Below, piece after piece: positions 1-9,575 of a stretch of DNA of 35,005 nt. Position numbers and translations under genes: made by a program. The notes beneath the pieces are model-generated. The model ran no database searches. It was given only the letters and a program-made list of their open reading frames with translations, and was not told where the DNA came from. How positions within the stretch are numbered: position 1 is the stretch's first letter; each line of letters starts with the position of its first letter. The stretch is from Pelotomaculum sp. (lineage in GTDB: Bacteria > Bacillota > Desulfotomaculia > Desulfotomaculales > Pelotomaculaceae): positions 1 to 35,005 of the forward strand of contig JAHDOA010000023.1 in the NCBI GenBank assembly GCA_018435055.1, given 5' to 3'.

Positions 1-58
1 AATGTACTTTATTCTTTATGGTTATTAATGAACGGGTCTTTATTTTAATTATTTAAAA

Positions 59-110
59 AATCCTGTTAATCTTTTTTTAATCCTGTTAATCCTGTCAGAT
101 TGTTTTAAAT
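59..110. repeat. TCCTGT repeat patch (solo copy)
   Basis: Three copies of the short word AATCCTGTT/AATCCTGTC lie in this patch, ending in CAGATTGTTTTA. The last 30 bases are nearly identical to the right end of the larger inverted-repeat element at 2386-2597. The patch lies directly upstream of the queH start. It may be a solo end of a dispersed intergenic repeat; no ORF or promoter role is evident. Confidence 0.6.
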
Positions 111-141
111 CTTAAAAATATAGCGTTAGGGGTAATAACTA

Positions 142-696
142 ATGAAAATATTGCTGCATACCTGCTGCGCCCCCTGTTCGATTTACCCTGTGGGGTTTTT
201 AAGAGGCGAGGGGCATGATGTGACGGGGTATTTTTTTAATCCGAACATACATCCATATACAGAATTTAAAAAACGGCAGGAGGCGCTGGAAAAATATGCT
301 GCTGAAATCGGCATGGATATGATCTTTGATCCGGGCTATCACCTGGAGGAATTTTTACGCGGCGCCGCCTTCAGGGAATCAAACCGCTGCCGGGTATGCT
401 ACACGATGCGGCTGGACCAGGCTGCCCGGGAGGCAAAAGCGGGTGGTTATGATTGCTTCAGCACCACCCTCCTGGTCAGCCCTTACCAGAAACATGAGTT
501 GATCAGGGAAATCGGCCAGGAAGCTGGAGATAAACACGGGGTAACGTTTTATTATATGGATTTCCGCCCGGGATACAGGGAGGCTGCGGCACTGTCCAGA
601 AAAATGGATATGTATCGCCAGAAATACTGCGGCTGTATCTACAGTGAAAAAGAACGTTATTACAAACCGAAGAATAAAAGGGAAGTGAAAGGTTAA
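142..696 (+). CDS. queH: Epoxyqueuosine reductase QueH (DUF208)
   Basis: QueH reduces epoxyqueuosine to queuosine in the wobble position of GUN-anticodon tRNAs, replacing the unrelated B12-dependent QueG. The 184-residue protein has the family's cysteine layout: a CC-x2-C group at Cys8, Cys9 and Cys12, a CxxC pair at Cys83/Cys86, and CGC at Cys163/Cys165, which in characterised members bind an Fe-S cluster and an adjacent metal. Length is normal for the family. The start ATG has only a weak upstream AGGGG. The stop overlaps the next start by one base, so the two genes are probably co-transcribed. queA and tgt of the same pathway follow 2 kb downstream, which supports the call. Confidence 0.93.
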   Translation: MKILLHTCCAPCSIYPVGFLRGEGHDVTGYFFNPNIHPYTEFKKRQEALEKYAAEIGMDMIFDPGYHLEEFLRGAAFRESNRCRVCYTMRLDQAAREAKAGGYDCFSTTLLVSPYQKHELIREIGQEAGDKHGVTFYYMDFRPGYREAAALSRKMDMYRQKYCGCIYSEKERYYKPKNKREVKG

Positions 697-911
697 TGTG
701 GGAGTCTTTCGGCAAAATGTTCCTGTTTATCGGCATAATTATGCTGGCGTTGGGGGGCATAATGCTGGCCGGCGGCAGGTTGTTCGGACTGGGGCGCCTG
801 CCCGGTGATATTTTTATACAGAAGGGTAATTTCAGTTTTTATTTCCCGGTAATGACTGGGATCATATTAAGCATATTGCTGACAATAATTCTGAACATAT
901 TCCGCCGGTAA
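696..911 (+). CDS. DUF2905 small membrane protein
   Basis: This 71-residue protein has two hydrophobic segments (about residues 7-27 and 48-68) separated by a loop with the GRLPGD motif typical of DUF2905. It is probably an integral membrane protein of unknown function. The start codon overlaps the queH stop (TAATG), indicating translational coupling. This family is often found near queA/spoIID/ruvB in Firmicutes, so the context is ordinary. No catalytic residues are apparent. Confidence 0.85.
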   Translation: MWESFGKMFLFIGIIMLALGGIMLAGGRLFGLGRLPGDIFIQKGNFSFYFPVMTGIILSILLTIILNIFRR

Positions 912-1010
912 GCGAAAAAGCCCCGGTTTTTTTTAACTTGGGAAGGAAATTTAACTAATCCGCCGAATTTTTGTCGAATGAGACATTAATGCCAGGGGGG
1001 GGATTAGTCT

Positions 1011-2384
1011 ATGAAGTTACATTTTATTTTCAGGACTTTTATTATATCTTTAGTAGCCTTATCGTGCGTTTTTTTATGCGCCGGCGCCGCCGGCGCCGCT
1101 TCTGCCGGTATTGTCCGGGTAGCCCTGGTCAGGGACAGTGATGACCTTTCTTTTAAGGTTAGCGGTAATTACGAAATTGTCGACAAGGCGACAGGCCGGG
1201 TTCTGGCTGTGCCGAAGCAGGGTGAAAAAATGCAGGTGGAATTAATGGAAAAGCGCATCTCGCTTTCCGGCCCACAGGGCAATTACGGCTCCTTTAAAGG
1301 TCCGCTGCTGGTACGTGAAGCAAGTTGCAGCGCTGCTGTAATCAACGGCAGCGGCCGGGTGACGGAACAAAGTATTGCCGCATCGATGGCTGTAAATAGT
1401 GACGGCAGGGCTATTTCATTAGGATCGTCAGAAGCCCCGGCTGTCAGATCGTCCAGCAAAACAGTGCAACTTACCGGCGGCAGCGACGGCCTGAACCTGG
1501 TTACCTTAAACAGCGCGTCCGCCGGCAAGAGGTACCGCGGCGACATGGAGTTTCTGCTGGAGGACGGCGGGCTTACCGCAGTAAATGTGCTGAATATTGA
1601 AGACTACCTGCGGGGCGTTGTCCCGGCTGAAATACTGTCCTACTGGCATCCGGAAGCCTTAAAGGCGCAGGCGGTGGCGGCGCGGAACTATGCCCTGGAG
1701 CGCGCTGAAACCAGCCGGGGGTCTTTTGATGTGTACTGTGACATGACGAGCCAGGTTTACGGGGGATATGACGCTGAATCTCCTTCAACCAATAAAGCAG
1801 TAGAGGAAACCAGGGGGATAGTAATGCTGTCCGGCAATAGGATAGTGTCGGCATTTTACCATTCCAGCAGCGGCGGCGCCACGGAAAATAGCGAAGACGT
1901 CTGGTATGATAAAGTTTCATATATAAAGGCGAAGTCTGATCCCTATGATAAAAATGGCGATCACTATAACTGGCAGGTTAGTTATACCACTGATCAGCTA
2001 ATAAAAAAGCTGGCGTCCGCCGGTTATAAGTTCAAAAAGATAACAGACATTAATGAGCTGGCCCGCACATCATCCGGCCAGAGGGTCAAAAACCTGGAAA
2101 TAAAAGGAGAGGGGATGGAAGGAAAACCACTGACTGTTCAGATCAGCAATGCTGACAACGTGAGGATGGCGCTTGGTTTAAAAAGTTCACTGTTCCAGTT
2201 AACCAGGCAATATGACAAGCAGAAAAATCTAACCGGTGTAGAAATCACCGGCAGCGGTTCGGGCCACGGGCTGGGGATGTCACAGTACGGCGCCCGCGGC
2301 ATGGCGGAGGAAGGTTATAAATACCAGGATATCCTGAAATACTATTATTCCGGAGTAGTAATTGCAGAAGACTACGGCCGTTGA
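1011..2384 (+). CDS. spoIID: SpoIID/LytB domain protein
   Basis: The 457-residue protein begins with a signal peptide or membrane anchor (about residues 8-30, ending in an alanine-rich stretch). The SpoIID/LytB domain occupies roughly residues 180-450: the segment NIEDYLRGVVPAE carries the glutamate (Glu207) expected to be the catalytic residue of SpoIID-type lytic transglycosylases, and the C-terminal GSGSGHGLGMSQYG motif is diagnostic. In spore formers SpoIID works with SpoIIP and SpoIIM to remodel septal peptidoglycan during engulfment. The first ~170 residues after the signal are variable. This copy sits in the queuosine cluster rather than in the classical spoIID-spoIIID locus, so it may be a paralogue and the symbol is tentative. 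A G-rich Shine-Dalgarno site precedes the ATG. Confidence 0.85.
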   Translation: MKLHFIFRTFIISLVALSCVFLCAGAAGAASAGIVRVALVRDSDDLSFKVSGNYEIVDKATGRVLAVPKQGEKMQVELMEKRISLSGPQGNYGSFKGPLLVREASCSAAVINGSGRVTEQSIAASMAVNSDGRAISLGSSEAPAVRSSSKTVQLTGGSDGLNLVTLNSASAGKRYRGDMEFLLEDGGLTAVNVLNIEDYLRGVVPAEILSYWHPEALKAQAVAARNYALERAETSRGSFDVYCDMTSQVYGGYDAESPSTNKAVEETRGIVMLSGNRIVSAFYHSSSGGATENSEDVWYDKVSYIKAKSDPYDKNGDHYNWQVSYTTDQLIKKLASAGYKFKKITDINELARTSSGQRVKNLEIKGEGMEGKPLTVQISNADNVRMALGLKSSLFQLTRQYDKQKNLTGVEITGSGSGHGLGMSQYGARGMAEEGYKYQDILKYYYSGVVIAEDYGR

Positions 2385-2385
2385 G

Positions 2386-2597
2386 GCAAACAAATTGACA
2401 GGATTTACAGGATGAATAAGGATTTACAGGATTTTATTATACAAATAAATTTAATTTAAATAATCCTTACTTACACTCCTGCATATATTGTTTATTTTCG
2501 ATGGTATCTAAAGAACTGGTATTTATTATTATTTAATTTTTAATCCTGTTAATCGGTTTAAATCCTGTCAATCCTGTCAGATTGTTTTATTTGTTAA
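2386..2597. repeat. Imperfect inverted-repeat element with TCCTGT/ACAGGA ends
   Basis: The left arm (2387-2440) carries four ACAGGAT/AAGGAT-type words in one orientation and the right arm (2541-2597) carries four ATCCTGT words in the other, so the arms are imperfect inverted repeats around about 100 bp of AT-rich DNA with no ORF. The right arm end recurs near-identically at 78-110. The layout fills the whole spoIID-queA gap and resembles a small non-autonomous element or structured intergenic repeat. No transposase gene is present in the window. Confidence 0.6.
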
Positions 2598-2648
2598 ATT
2601 TTTAAAAGGATGTATTTAGAAAACTAGCTTAGGAGCTAACTGATACAG

Positions 2649-3674
2649 GTGAATATTTCCGACTTCGATTATTTTCTGCCACAAGAATTGATAGCCCAAG
2701 ATCCTGTCAGAGACAGGGACTCATCCAGGTTAATGGTAGTCCGGCTGGACAGGGAAGATTTAGCGCACCGCCGGTTTTCAGATCTTGTCTCATTCCTCAA
2801 GCCGGGGGACGCCCTCATTATAAACGATACAAAAGTAATTCCCGCCCGGCTGATGGGTTATAAAGAAGCGTCAGGCGCCCCGGTGGAGGTGCTTTTGCTA
2901 AAACAACTGGATACCAGGCGCTGGGAGGCGCTTGTCCGGCCAGGCAAAAAGGCCCGGCCTGGCGCCAGGCTGGTGTTCAAAAAAGATGTGCTGGCTTGCC
3001 GGATCCTGGATAACACTGATTTTGGCGGCAGGGTAGTAGAAATGGATTTTGCGGGTCCTTTTGAAGAAATCCTGGCGGAGGTAGGCATTATGCCGCTGCC
3101 GCCGTATATCAAAAAGCCCCTTTTGGACCAGGATCGTTACCAGACGGTTTACGCCCGGCTGGCGGGATCGGCAGCGGCTCCCACGGCCGGGCTCCATTTT
3201 ACGAAAGGCCTGCTGGCCCGGATCAGGGAAATGGGTGTGGCAGTGGCGCCGGTCCTGCTGCACGTGGGGCTGGGCACCTTCCGGCCGGTAAAGGTAGAGG
3301 ACATTACCAGGCACCGCATGCATGAGGAATATTATGGGGTGCCGGAGGAAACAGCGGCAGTCATAGCAGGCGCCAGAGAGCGCGGCGGCAGGATCATCGC
3401 TGTCGGCACCACGACCACCCGCTGCCTCGAAAGCGCTGCTGACGGCAGTGGCCGGCTGCGTCCCGGTTCAGGCTGGACTGATATCTTCATTTACCCGGGC
3501 TATAAATTCAGGGTGATCGACGGGATGGTGACCAACTTCCACCTGCCCAAATCCACCCTGCTGATGATGGTCTCCGCCCTGGCGGGCAGGGAAAAGATCA
3601 TGGCGGCATACAAAGAGGCTGTGCAGCGCAGGTACAGGTTTTTTAGTTTTGGGGACGCTATGTTAATCATATGA
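2649..3674 (+). CDS. queA: S-adenosylmethionine:tRNA ribosyltransferase-isomerase QueA
   Basis: QueA transfers and rearranges the ribosyl moiety of SAM onto preQ1-modified tRNA to make epoxyqueuosine. The 341-residue protein is full length and begins with the typical [13 protein letters not shown] segment. It retains the family blocks [45 protein letters not shown] and [16 protein letters not shown]. Translation starts at a GTG; AGGAG lies 13 bases upstream, a slightly long spacing. tgt follows after 38 bases, so the last two enzymes acting on the base are made together. Confidence 0.97.
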   Translation: MNISDFDYFLPQELIAQDPVRDRDSSRLMVVRLDREDLAHRRFSDLVSFLKPGDALIINDTKVIPARLMGYKEASGAPVEVLLLKQLDTRRWEALVRPGKKARPGARLVFKKDVLACRILDNTDFGGRVVEMDFAGPFEEILAEVGIMPLPPYIKKPLLDQDRYQTVYARLAGSAAAPTAGLHFTKGLLARIREMGVAVAPVLLHVGLGTFRPVKVEDITRHRMHEEYYGVPEETAAVIAGARERGGRIIAVGTTTTRCLESAADGSGRLRPGSGWTDIFIYPGYKFRVIDGMVTNFHLPKSTLLMMVSALAGREKIMAAYKEAVQRRYRFFSFGDAMLII

Positions 3675-3712
3675 AAAATATGGGTATAACTGTAACTGAC
3701 ACGGAGGACTAA

Positions 3713-4825
<1,113 letters not shown>

Positions 4826-4903
4826 TATCAGATAAAATTCTTCTAAAAAAAAGGAATTTACCTGACAGTAGAAGAAATAAAGAAGATGAAAGGAGGGGTG
4901 GCA

Positions 4904-5203
4904 GTGGGTGGTAGTAATCCCCAGGCGATATCCCTGCTGTATATAGTCGGTTTGTTTGCCATACTTTATTTTCTGATGATCCGGCCCCAGCAGCAGCGAC
5001 AGAAAAAACACACTGAAATGATTAAAAGTATCAAACAGAATGATAAGGTCATTACCATCGGCGGGATTTACGGCACCATAATAAAGATCAAAGATAAATC
5101 ATTCATACTTGAGGTAGCCGACAAAGTCCGGATGGAATTCCTGAAAACCGCAGTCTCTCAGGTTGTAGCCCAGCAAGAAGATGGAGATGAAGGTGAGCAA
5201 TAA
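4904..5203 (+). CDS. yajC: Preprotein translocase subunit YajC
   Basis: YajC is the small membrane partner of SecD-SecF at the Sec translocon. The protein has one N-terminal transmembrane helix (residues about 9-24 from this start) ending in FLMIRPQQQRQKK, the family signature, followed by a cytoplasmic domain with DKVITIGGIYG. I chose the GTG at 4904 because a strong AAGGAGGGG lies 4890-4898; an in-frame ATG at 4886 lies upstream of and partly inside that ribosome-binding site and would add only six residues. The stop codon is embedded in a hairpin. Confidence 0.95.
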   Translation: MGGSNPQAISLLYIVGLFAILYFLMIRPQQQRQKKHTEMIKSIKQNDKVITIGGIYGTIIKIKDKSFILEVADKVRMEFLKTAVSQVVAQQEDGDEGEQ

Positions 5204-5229
5204 AGGAGTAGAAGGGCATCTACTCCTTT
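5202..5229 (+). terminator. Hairpin overlapping the yajC stop
   Basis: A perfect 11-bp stem (5202-5212 with 5219-5229) encloses the 6-base loop AGGGCA. Only three T follow at the stem base, with a T-rich stretch 20 bases later, so it is a plausible but weak intrinsic terminator or a 3'-end stabilising hairpin. Confidence 0.6.
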
Positions 5230-5318
5230 CCTGAATTAAATATGGCAATTTATAGTTTTTTTCTTTTTTACTATGTTATGCGACAAAAAGGTATATCTGG
5301 GGAAGGGACCTTAACAGC

Positions 5319-5978
5319 ATGATAACCCTGGAGGATATAAAAAAGGACCCTGTGATCGATGCTTTTATTCGAAAGGGGAATAAGTATTTAAGTGTAATGG
5401 GTTTTACCGAGCACAGCTACCGCCATGTAAACCTTGTTTCCAGTATTGCCAGGAGTATTATGGAACGGCTGGGCTACTCGGAAAGACAGGCTGAACTGGC
5501 TGCTATCGCAGGCTACATCCACGACATCGGGAACGTGGCCAACCGCAATGACCACGGTATTTCCGGCGCGGTTATGGCTTACCCGATCCTGATGCAGATG
5601 GGTATGCACCCGGATGAAATAGCTACGGTAATATCCGCCATAGCCAACCATGAGGAGCAGTACGGCCACGCTGTAAACAGCGTGGCGGCGGCCTTGATCA
5701 TTGCCGACAAGTCCGACGTGCACCGCTCCAGAGTCCGCAACCCCGATTTTGCTACCTTTGACATCCATGACCGGGTGAATTATGCTGTGGAACATTCTTT
5801 CCTCTGGGTGGCTGACGATAAGCGCACGATTACTATGGAGCTCACAATTGACATTGATATCTGCCCCGTTATGGAATATTTTGAAATATTTTTGAGCCGC
5901 ATGATGATGTGCCGCAGGGCGTCCAACTTTCTAAAATGTAAATTTGAACTGGTTATTAACGGCGCCAAGTTATTATAG
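5319..5978 (+). CDS. HD-domain phosphohydrolase-like protein
   Basis: The 219-residue protein contains an HD superfamily core: an upstream His in EHSYRHV, the HD doublet in GYIHDIGN, a second conserved block ANHEEQYG, and the Asp in IIADKSDVH. These are the metal ligands expected of HD phosphohydrolases. The substrate is not known; nucleotide or phosphomonoester hydrolysis is only the family expectation. The gene sits immediately before secD, an arrangement that recurs in related Clostridia. GGGAAGGGA precedes the ATG. Confidence 0.8.
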   Translation: MITLEDIKKDPVIDAFIRKGNKYLSVMGFTEHSYRHVNLVSSIARSIMERLGYSERQAELAAIAGYIHDIGNVANRNDHGISGAVMAYPILMQMGMHPDEIATVISAIANHEEQYGHAVNSVAAALIIADKSDVHRSRVRNPDFATFDIHDRVNYAVEHSFLWVADDKRTITMELTIDIDICPVMEYFEIFLSRMMMCRRASNFLKCKFELVINGAKLL

Positions 5979-6009
5979 CTGAAGTTTTTTTGTATGGAGG
6001 TTTAAAACT

Positions 6010-7248
6010 GTGATGAAGTCGGACAAGATCCTGAAACTGGCTGGTATCGTACTGGCTGTGGCGGTTTTGTGTGTTCTGGCCGTCCGGCCGGTATTTCCGG
6101 GAGTAAACTGGATTCCTTTTACAAATTTAATTAAACAGGGGCTGGATTTAAAAGGCGGCGTTTATGTAGTGCTGGAGGCTGTAGATACGCCGGAAGCGCC
6201 TGTCACCGAAGACAGGGTAAAGCAGGCGATGGCTGTGATCGAAAACAGGGTTAACGCTTTCGGTGTAGCGGAACCGATTATCCAGATGCAGGGGCAACGG
6301 AGAATTATCGTAGAGTTGGCCGGAATAAGTGACCCGGATGAGGCGGTCAATAATTTAATCAAAACGGCCTTCCTGGAGTTTAAAACAGAAGACGGCACGA
6401 CTGTGCTTACCGGCAGGCAGCTTAAAACCGCCAAGGAAAGCACAAACCCGCAGAGCGGTGAAGCGGAGGTAAACCTGGAGTTTGAGCCTGACGGCGCGAA
6501 GACGTTTGCCGAGGTTACCGCAGCCAATGTGGGCAAGCGAATTTCCATTGTGTTAGACGGAGTGGAAGTACAATCTCCCATGGTACGCGAGGCTATTCCC
6601 AACGGCAAGGCGCAGATTTCACCGTACGAATCACTGGATGAGGCGCACAACGTGGCCGTTCTGCTTCGTTCAGGCGCCCTGCCTGTAAAGATGGATGTGA
6701 TGGAGAAAAGGACGGTGGGGCCGACTCTCGGCGCCGATTCCCTGAACAAGTCGGTTCAAGCCGGTCTGATCGGCTTAATCGTCATAGCATTGTTTATGAT
6801 CGGTTATTACCGTTTGCCGGGCCTGGTGGCTATCCTCGCCCTGGTCATCTACACCCTTTTAGTCCTGATGATATTTGCCGCGCTGCATGTGACGATGACT
6901 TTGCCCGGTGTGGCGGGCTTCCTCCTGTCGATGGGTATGGCTGTAGACACAAACATCATCATTTTTGAACGGCTGAAGGAGGAACTTTGGGCCGGCAAGA
7001 CGCTGCGCTCGGCTATTGACGCCGGGTTTAAGCGGGCCTTTGTGGCCGTCCTGGACTCGCACGTGACTACGCTGATTGCCGGCATGATCCTGTACTATTT
7101 CGGCACCGGGCCGATTAAAGGCTTCGGCATCACCCTTTCCATCGGTGTAGTCGCCAGCTTGTTCACAGCTGTTTCTATGACCCAGTGGATCCTTCATTTA
7201 GTCGCCGGCAGCAACCTGGTCCGTGACCTCAGGCTTTACGGGAAATAA
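6010..7248 (+). CDS. secD: Protein translocase subunit SecD
   Basis: SecD uses the proton gradient with SecF to help complete protein export. The 412-residue protein has one N-terminal transmembrane helix, a large external domain opening with the GLDLKGGVYVVLE motif, and five C-terminal helices containing GADSLNKS and GMAVDTNIIIFERLKEE. Start is GTG at 6010 (GGAGG at 5996-6000); an ATG one codon later is equally possible. In Bacillus secD and secF are fused, here they are separate genes 14 bases apart. Confidence 0.97.
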   Translation: MMKSDKILKLAGIVLAVAVLCVLAVRPVFPGVNWIPFTNLIKQGLDLKGGVYVVLEAVDTPEAPVTEDRVKQAMAVIENRVNAFGVAEPIIQMQGQRRIIVELAGISDPDEAVNNLIKTAFLEFKTEDGTTVLTGRQLKTAKESTNPQSGEAEVNLEFEPDGAKTFAEVTAANVGKRISIVLDGVEVQSPMVREAIPNGKAQISPYESLDEAHNVAVLLRSGALPVKMDVMEKRTVGPTLGADSLNKSVQAGLIGLIVIALFMIGYYRLPGLVAILALVIYTLLVLMIFAALHVTMTLPGVAGFLLSMGMAVDTNIIIFERLKEELWAGKTLRSAIDAGFKRAFVAVLDSHVTTLIAGMILYYFGTGPIKGFGITLSIGVVASLFTAVSMTQWILHLVAGSNLVRDLRLYGK

Positions 7249-7262
7249 GGAGTGGAAAAATT

Positions 7263-8156
7263 ATGAACTTTAGAGAGAGCATGCCTTTTCATTTTATCAA
7301 GCTGCGTAAAATCTGGTATACGCTATCCGTTGTGATTCTTATACCGTGCATTATATCGCTGTTTATGCAAAGTCTAAACCAGGGCATCGACTTTACCGGC
7401 GGTACGCTGTTGGACCTGAAATTTAGTAATCCGGCTACAATAGAGCAGGTCAGGGGAGTGTTGAATGATTTTGAGCTTGAAGGAGCGTCGATTCAACAGA
7501 GCGCCGATGACAGTTTCCTGATCAGGACAAGAGAACTAACTGAAGAAGAAAGCCAGAGCCTGATCAGCAAATTGAACGGCGAGCTGAGCGAGGTGACTGT
7601 GCTGCGCGACGAGCGGGTAGGGCCGGTCATGGGCCGGGAATTGATCATGAAAGCTTTTCAGGCTCTGGCCCTGGCCGCTGTGCTAATCCTGATCTATGTC
7701 GCTTGGCGCTTTGAGTTTAAACAGGGCGTTGCGGCAATTATCGCTGTGCTGCACGATGTGGTGATTGTGGTGGGGGTGTTCTCCATCCTGCAGTTTGAGG
7801 TGGACAGCTCTTTCGTTGCCGCCGTCCTGACCATCGTCGGTTTCTCCCTGATGGATACTATTATCATTTTTGACCGGACCCGGGAAAATATTCATTTAAA
7901 GAAAAAGGGCGAAGCTCTGGGGGACATTGTCAACAGGAGCTTGTGGCAGACAATGTCCCGCTCCATCAATACGACCCTGGCGATAGTAATCCTTTTGCTG
8001 GCGCTTCTAGTGTTTGGCGGCGTGACTGTGCGCCACATGGTTTTGGCCCTGATGATCGGCATTATCAGCGGCGCTTATTCCTCAATCTTCATCGCCGCTC
8101 CCCTGTGGTATGATTTCAAGAGCCTGGAGAACAAGCCCAGGGCCGCCAGAGCGTAA
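7263..8156 (+). CDS. secF: Protein translocase subunit SecF
   Basis: This 297-residue SecF has the six-helix plan of the family with an external domain carrying GIDFTGGTLLDLKF after helix 1 and SLMDTIIIFDRTREN in the C-terminal half. The AAGGAG site lies at the end of secD, so the two subunits are co-translated. An intrinsic terminator lies 60 bases after the stop. Confidence 0.97.
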   Translation: MNFRESMPFHFIKLRKIWYTLSVVILIPCIISLFMQSLNQGIDFTGGTLLDLKFSNPATIEQVRGVLNDFELEGASIQQSADDSFLIRTRELTEEESQSLISKLNGELSEVTVLRDERVGPVMGRELIMKAFQALALAAVLILIYVAWRFEFKQGVAAIIAVLHDVVIVVGVFSILQFEVDSSFVAAVLTIVGFSLMDTIIIFDRTRENIHLKKKGEALGDIVNRSLWQTMSRSINTTLAIVILLLALLVFGGVTVRHMVLALMIGIISGAYSSIFIAAPLWYDFKSLENKPRAARA

Positions 8157-8213
8157 AGACAATAATTTTCGCAAAATTACGGGAATGGTCCTGATGATTC
8201 CTTTGTATAGTAT

Positions 8214-8251
8214 GAAGGTGTGTGGTTAAAACCACCGCCTTTTTTGTTTTT
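8214..8251 (+). terminator. Intrinsic terminator after secF
   Basis: AAGGTGTGTGGTT pairs imperfectly with AACCACCGCCTT around a short A-rich loop and is followed by TTTTTGTTTTT. It closes the HD-secD-secF transcript. Confidence 0.8.
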
Positions 8252-8404
8252 CTCATGGTATCAAACCTGCATCGCGTTAGCGGTATTTCATCCTGTCAAT
8301 ATGTTTACCCGGCAACTTGGATAACGGGTACCATTGTTTGTTTTTCATGATTTCGGGGAAGATTAAAAACAAAATTTAAGGCGGTAAAAGCAAAAGGGGT
8401 AAAC

Positions 8405-8701
8405 ATGGATACCACGGACCAAAACCGGCTGATCAAAACACTGCATGAAAAAATCACGGACCTGGCGGTAAAAATAGAAAAAATGAAACTGGCCGAATAT
8501 GTCCAGCTGCTGGACCGGCCGTGGAGGCTGCTGTATATCAACTTTGTCGCCGGGGTGGGCCGGGGCGTGGGTATAGCGGTGGGGTTTACAATTCTGGGCG
8601 CAATTGTTTTATATTTTCTAAAATATTTGGTTATGCTGAACCTGCCGTGGATTGGCGGCTTTATAGCGGAAATAGTCAGGATGGTACAGCTGAAAATCTA
8701 G
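8405..8701 (+). CDS. DUF5665 small membrane protein
   Basis: The 98-residue protein has a charged N-terminal part (residues 1-45), a segment LDRPWRLLYINFVAGVGRGV and two hydrophobic segments near residues 55-75 and 78-95. This matches DUF5665-type membrane proteins of Firmicutes; the function is unknown. AAAGGGG lies upstream of the ATG. Its next neighbour is a YteA-type gene 30 bases away, likely in the same transcript. Confidence 0.75.
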   Translation: MDTTDQNRLIKTLHEKITDLAVKIEKMKLAEYVQLLDRPWRLLYINFVAGVGRGVGIAVGFTILGAIVLYFLKYLVMLNLPWIGGFIAEIVRMVQLKI

Positions 8702-8731
8702 GTTCTATAATTATGGGGGGGGGAAGTTAAT

Positions 8732-9415
8732 ATGGATAGCGAAACGCTGTTGAATTTCCAGCGGCGCCTTTTACAAGAAAGGGAGAAACTTACCGGCCAG
8801 GTCAATTTTTTGGATGAGCAGGGACAGAGCGGACTGGGAGTTTCCATGAAAGATTCGATCGGTGAACTGTCAACCTGTGATAATCACCCGGCCGACCTGG
8901 GGACGGAATTTTTTGAACGCAGCAAGGATTTTTCGCTGAGGGAAAGCGCCATGACAACAGTAGCGGCGATAGATAAGGCACTGGAGGGAATAAACGATGG
9001 GACCTACGGCGCATGTGAGGTTTGCGGCAGGGATATCGCGGTAGAAAGGCTGGAAGCCGTCCCTTCGACAACAAAATGCCGGGATTGCAAAAAGGCGGAT
9101 GAAAAAATCCCGCACCAGAACGACCGGCCTGTGGAGGAAGAAATGCTGCGTCCGCCCTTTGCCAGGACTTTCAATGACGATACTGACGCCATAGAATATG
9201 ACGGGGAAGACGCCTGGCAGGAGGTAGCCCATTATAGTGAGACTACCGACGAGTGGTCCAGGGGCGGGTCTTACTATGGATATTCGGATTTTGACATAGA
9301 AAGGAAGGGCGCAGTGGAGGATGTTGACGCTATTCCTTACGAGGTAGGCGATGACGGCATGTTTTATAAGAACTTTCGCGGGCCGGATGACGAAAAAGCG
9401 CCCTCCGGGGAATAG
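8732..9415 (+). CDS. yteA: TraR/DksA-type zinc finger protein, YteA-like
   Basis: The 227-residue protein has an N-terminal helical part (about residues 1-85), the DksA/TraR C4 finger CEVCGRDIAVERL...CRDC (around residues 96-120) and an acidic C-terminal extension rich in Asp/Glu/Tyr. The central part matches YteA-family proteins of spore formers. The D-x-D residues used by DksA at the RNA polymerase channel are not evident, so regulation of transcription is not implied. A run of G gives a strong ribosome-binding site. Symbol by similarity to the Bacillus protein only. Confidence 0.8.
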   Translation: MDSETLLNFQRRLLQEREKLTGQVNFLDEQGQSGLGVSMKDSIGELSTCDNHPADLGTEFFERSKDFSLRESAMTTVAAIDKALEGINDGTYGACEVCGRDIAVERLEAVPSTTKCRDCKKADEKIPHQNDRPVEEEMLRPPFARTFNDDTDAIEYDGEDAWQEVAHYSETTDEWSRGGSYYGYSDFDIERKGAVEDVDAIPYEVGDDGMFYKNFRGPDDEKAPSGE

Positions 9416-9451
9416 TTGTTGTTGGGCGCCTTCGGCAAGTTGGTAAACACC

Positions 9452-9475
9452 TATGGCGGGATAAATCCCGCCATA
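9452..9475. repeat. Perfect 11-bp palindromic hairpin
   Basis: An 11-base arm rich in GGCGGGAT pairs perfectly with its complement around a two-base centre. No T-run follows on either strand, so it is not a standard terminator. It sits between yteA and the universal stress gene. Confidence 0.6.
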
Positions 9476-9503
9476 CAACGTTTGTAGCATTTTCCATTGT
9501 CAG

Positions 9504-9532
9504 TTGACAGGTTGTTTTTTATATAGGATAAT
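9504..9532 (+). promoter_or_regulatory. Sigma-A promoter of the universal stress gene
   Basis: TTGACA (9504-9509) and GATAAT (9527-9532) are separated by 17 bases, close to the housekeeping consensus, about 44 bases before the start codon. Confidence 0.8.
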
Positions 9533-9575
9533 TTTTGAAAATAATCTTTTAGGAAACAGGAGGACGGACTTTAAG

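Noticed and set aside
1283-1920. Long minus-strand frames inside spoIID
   Set aside because: They are antisense to a complete SpoIID/LytB domain and rich in Pro/Ser/Leu typical of shadow frames.
6162-6749. 195-codon minus-strand frame inside secD
   Set aside because: Shadow of the secD reading frame; no ribosome-binding site or conserved motif.
8870-9490. 206-codon minus-strand frame over yteA
   Set aside because: Antisense to a clear zinc-finger gene and spans the palindrome at 9452; composition is not protein-like.
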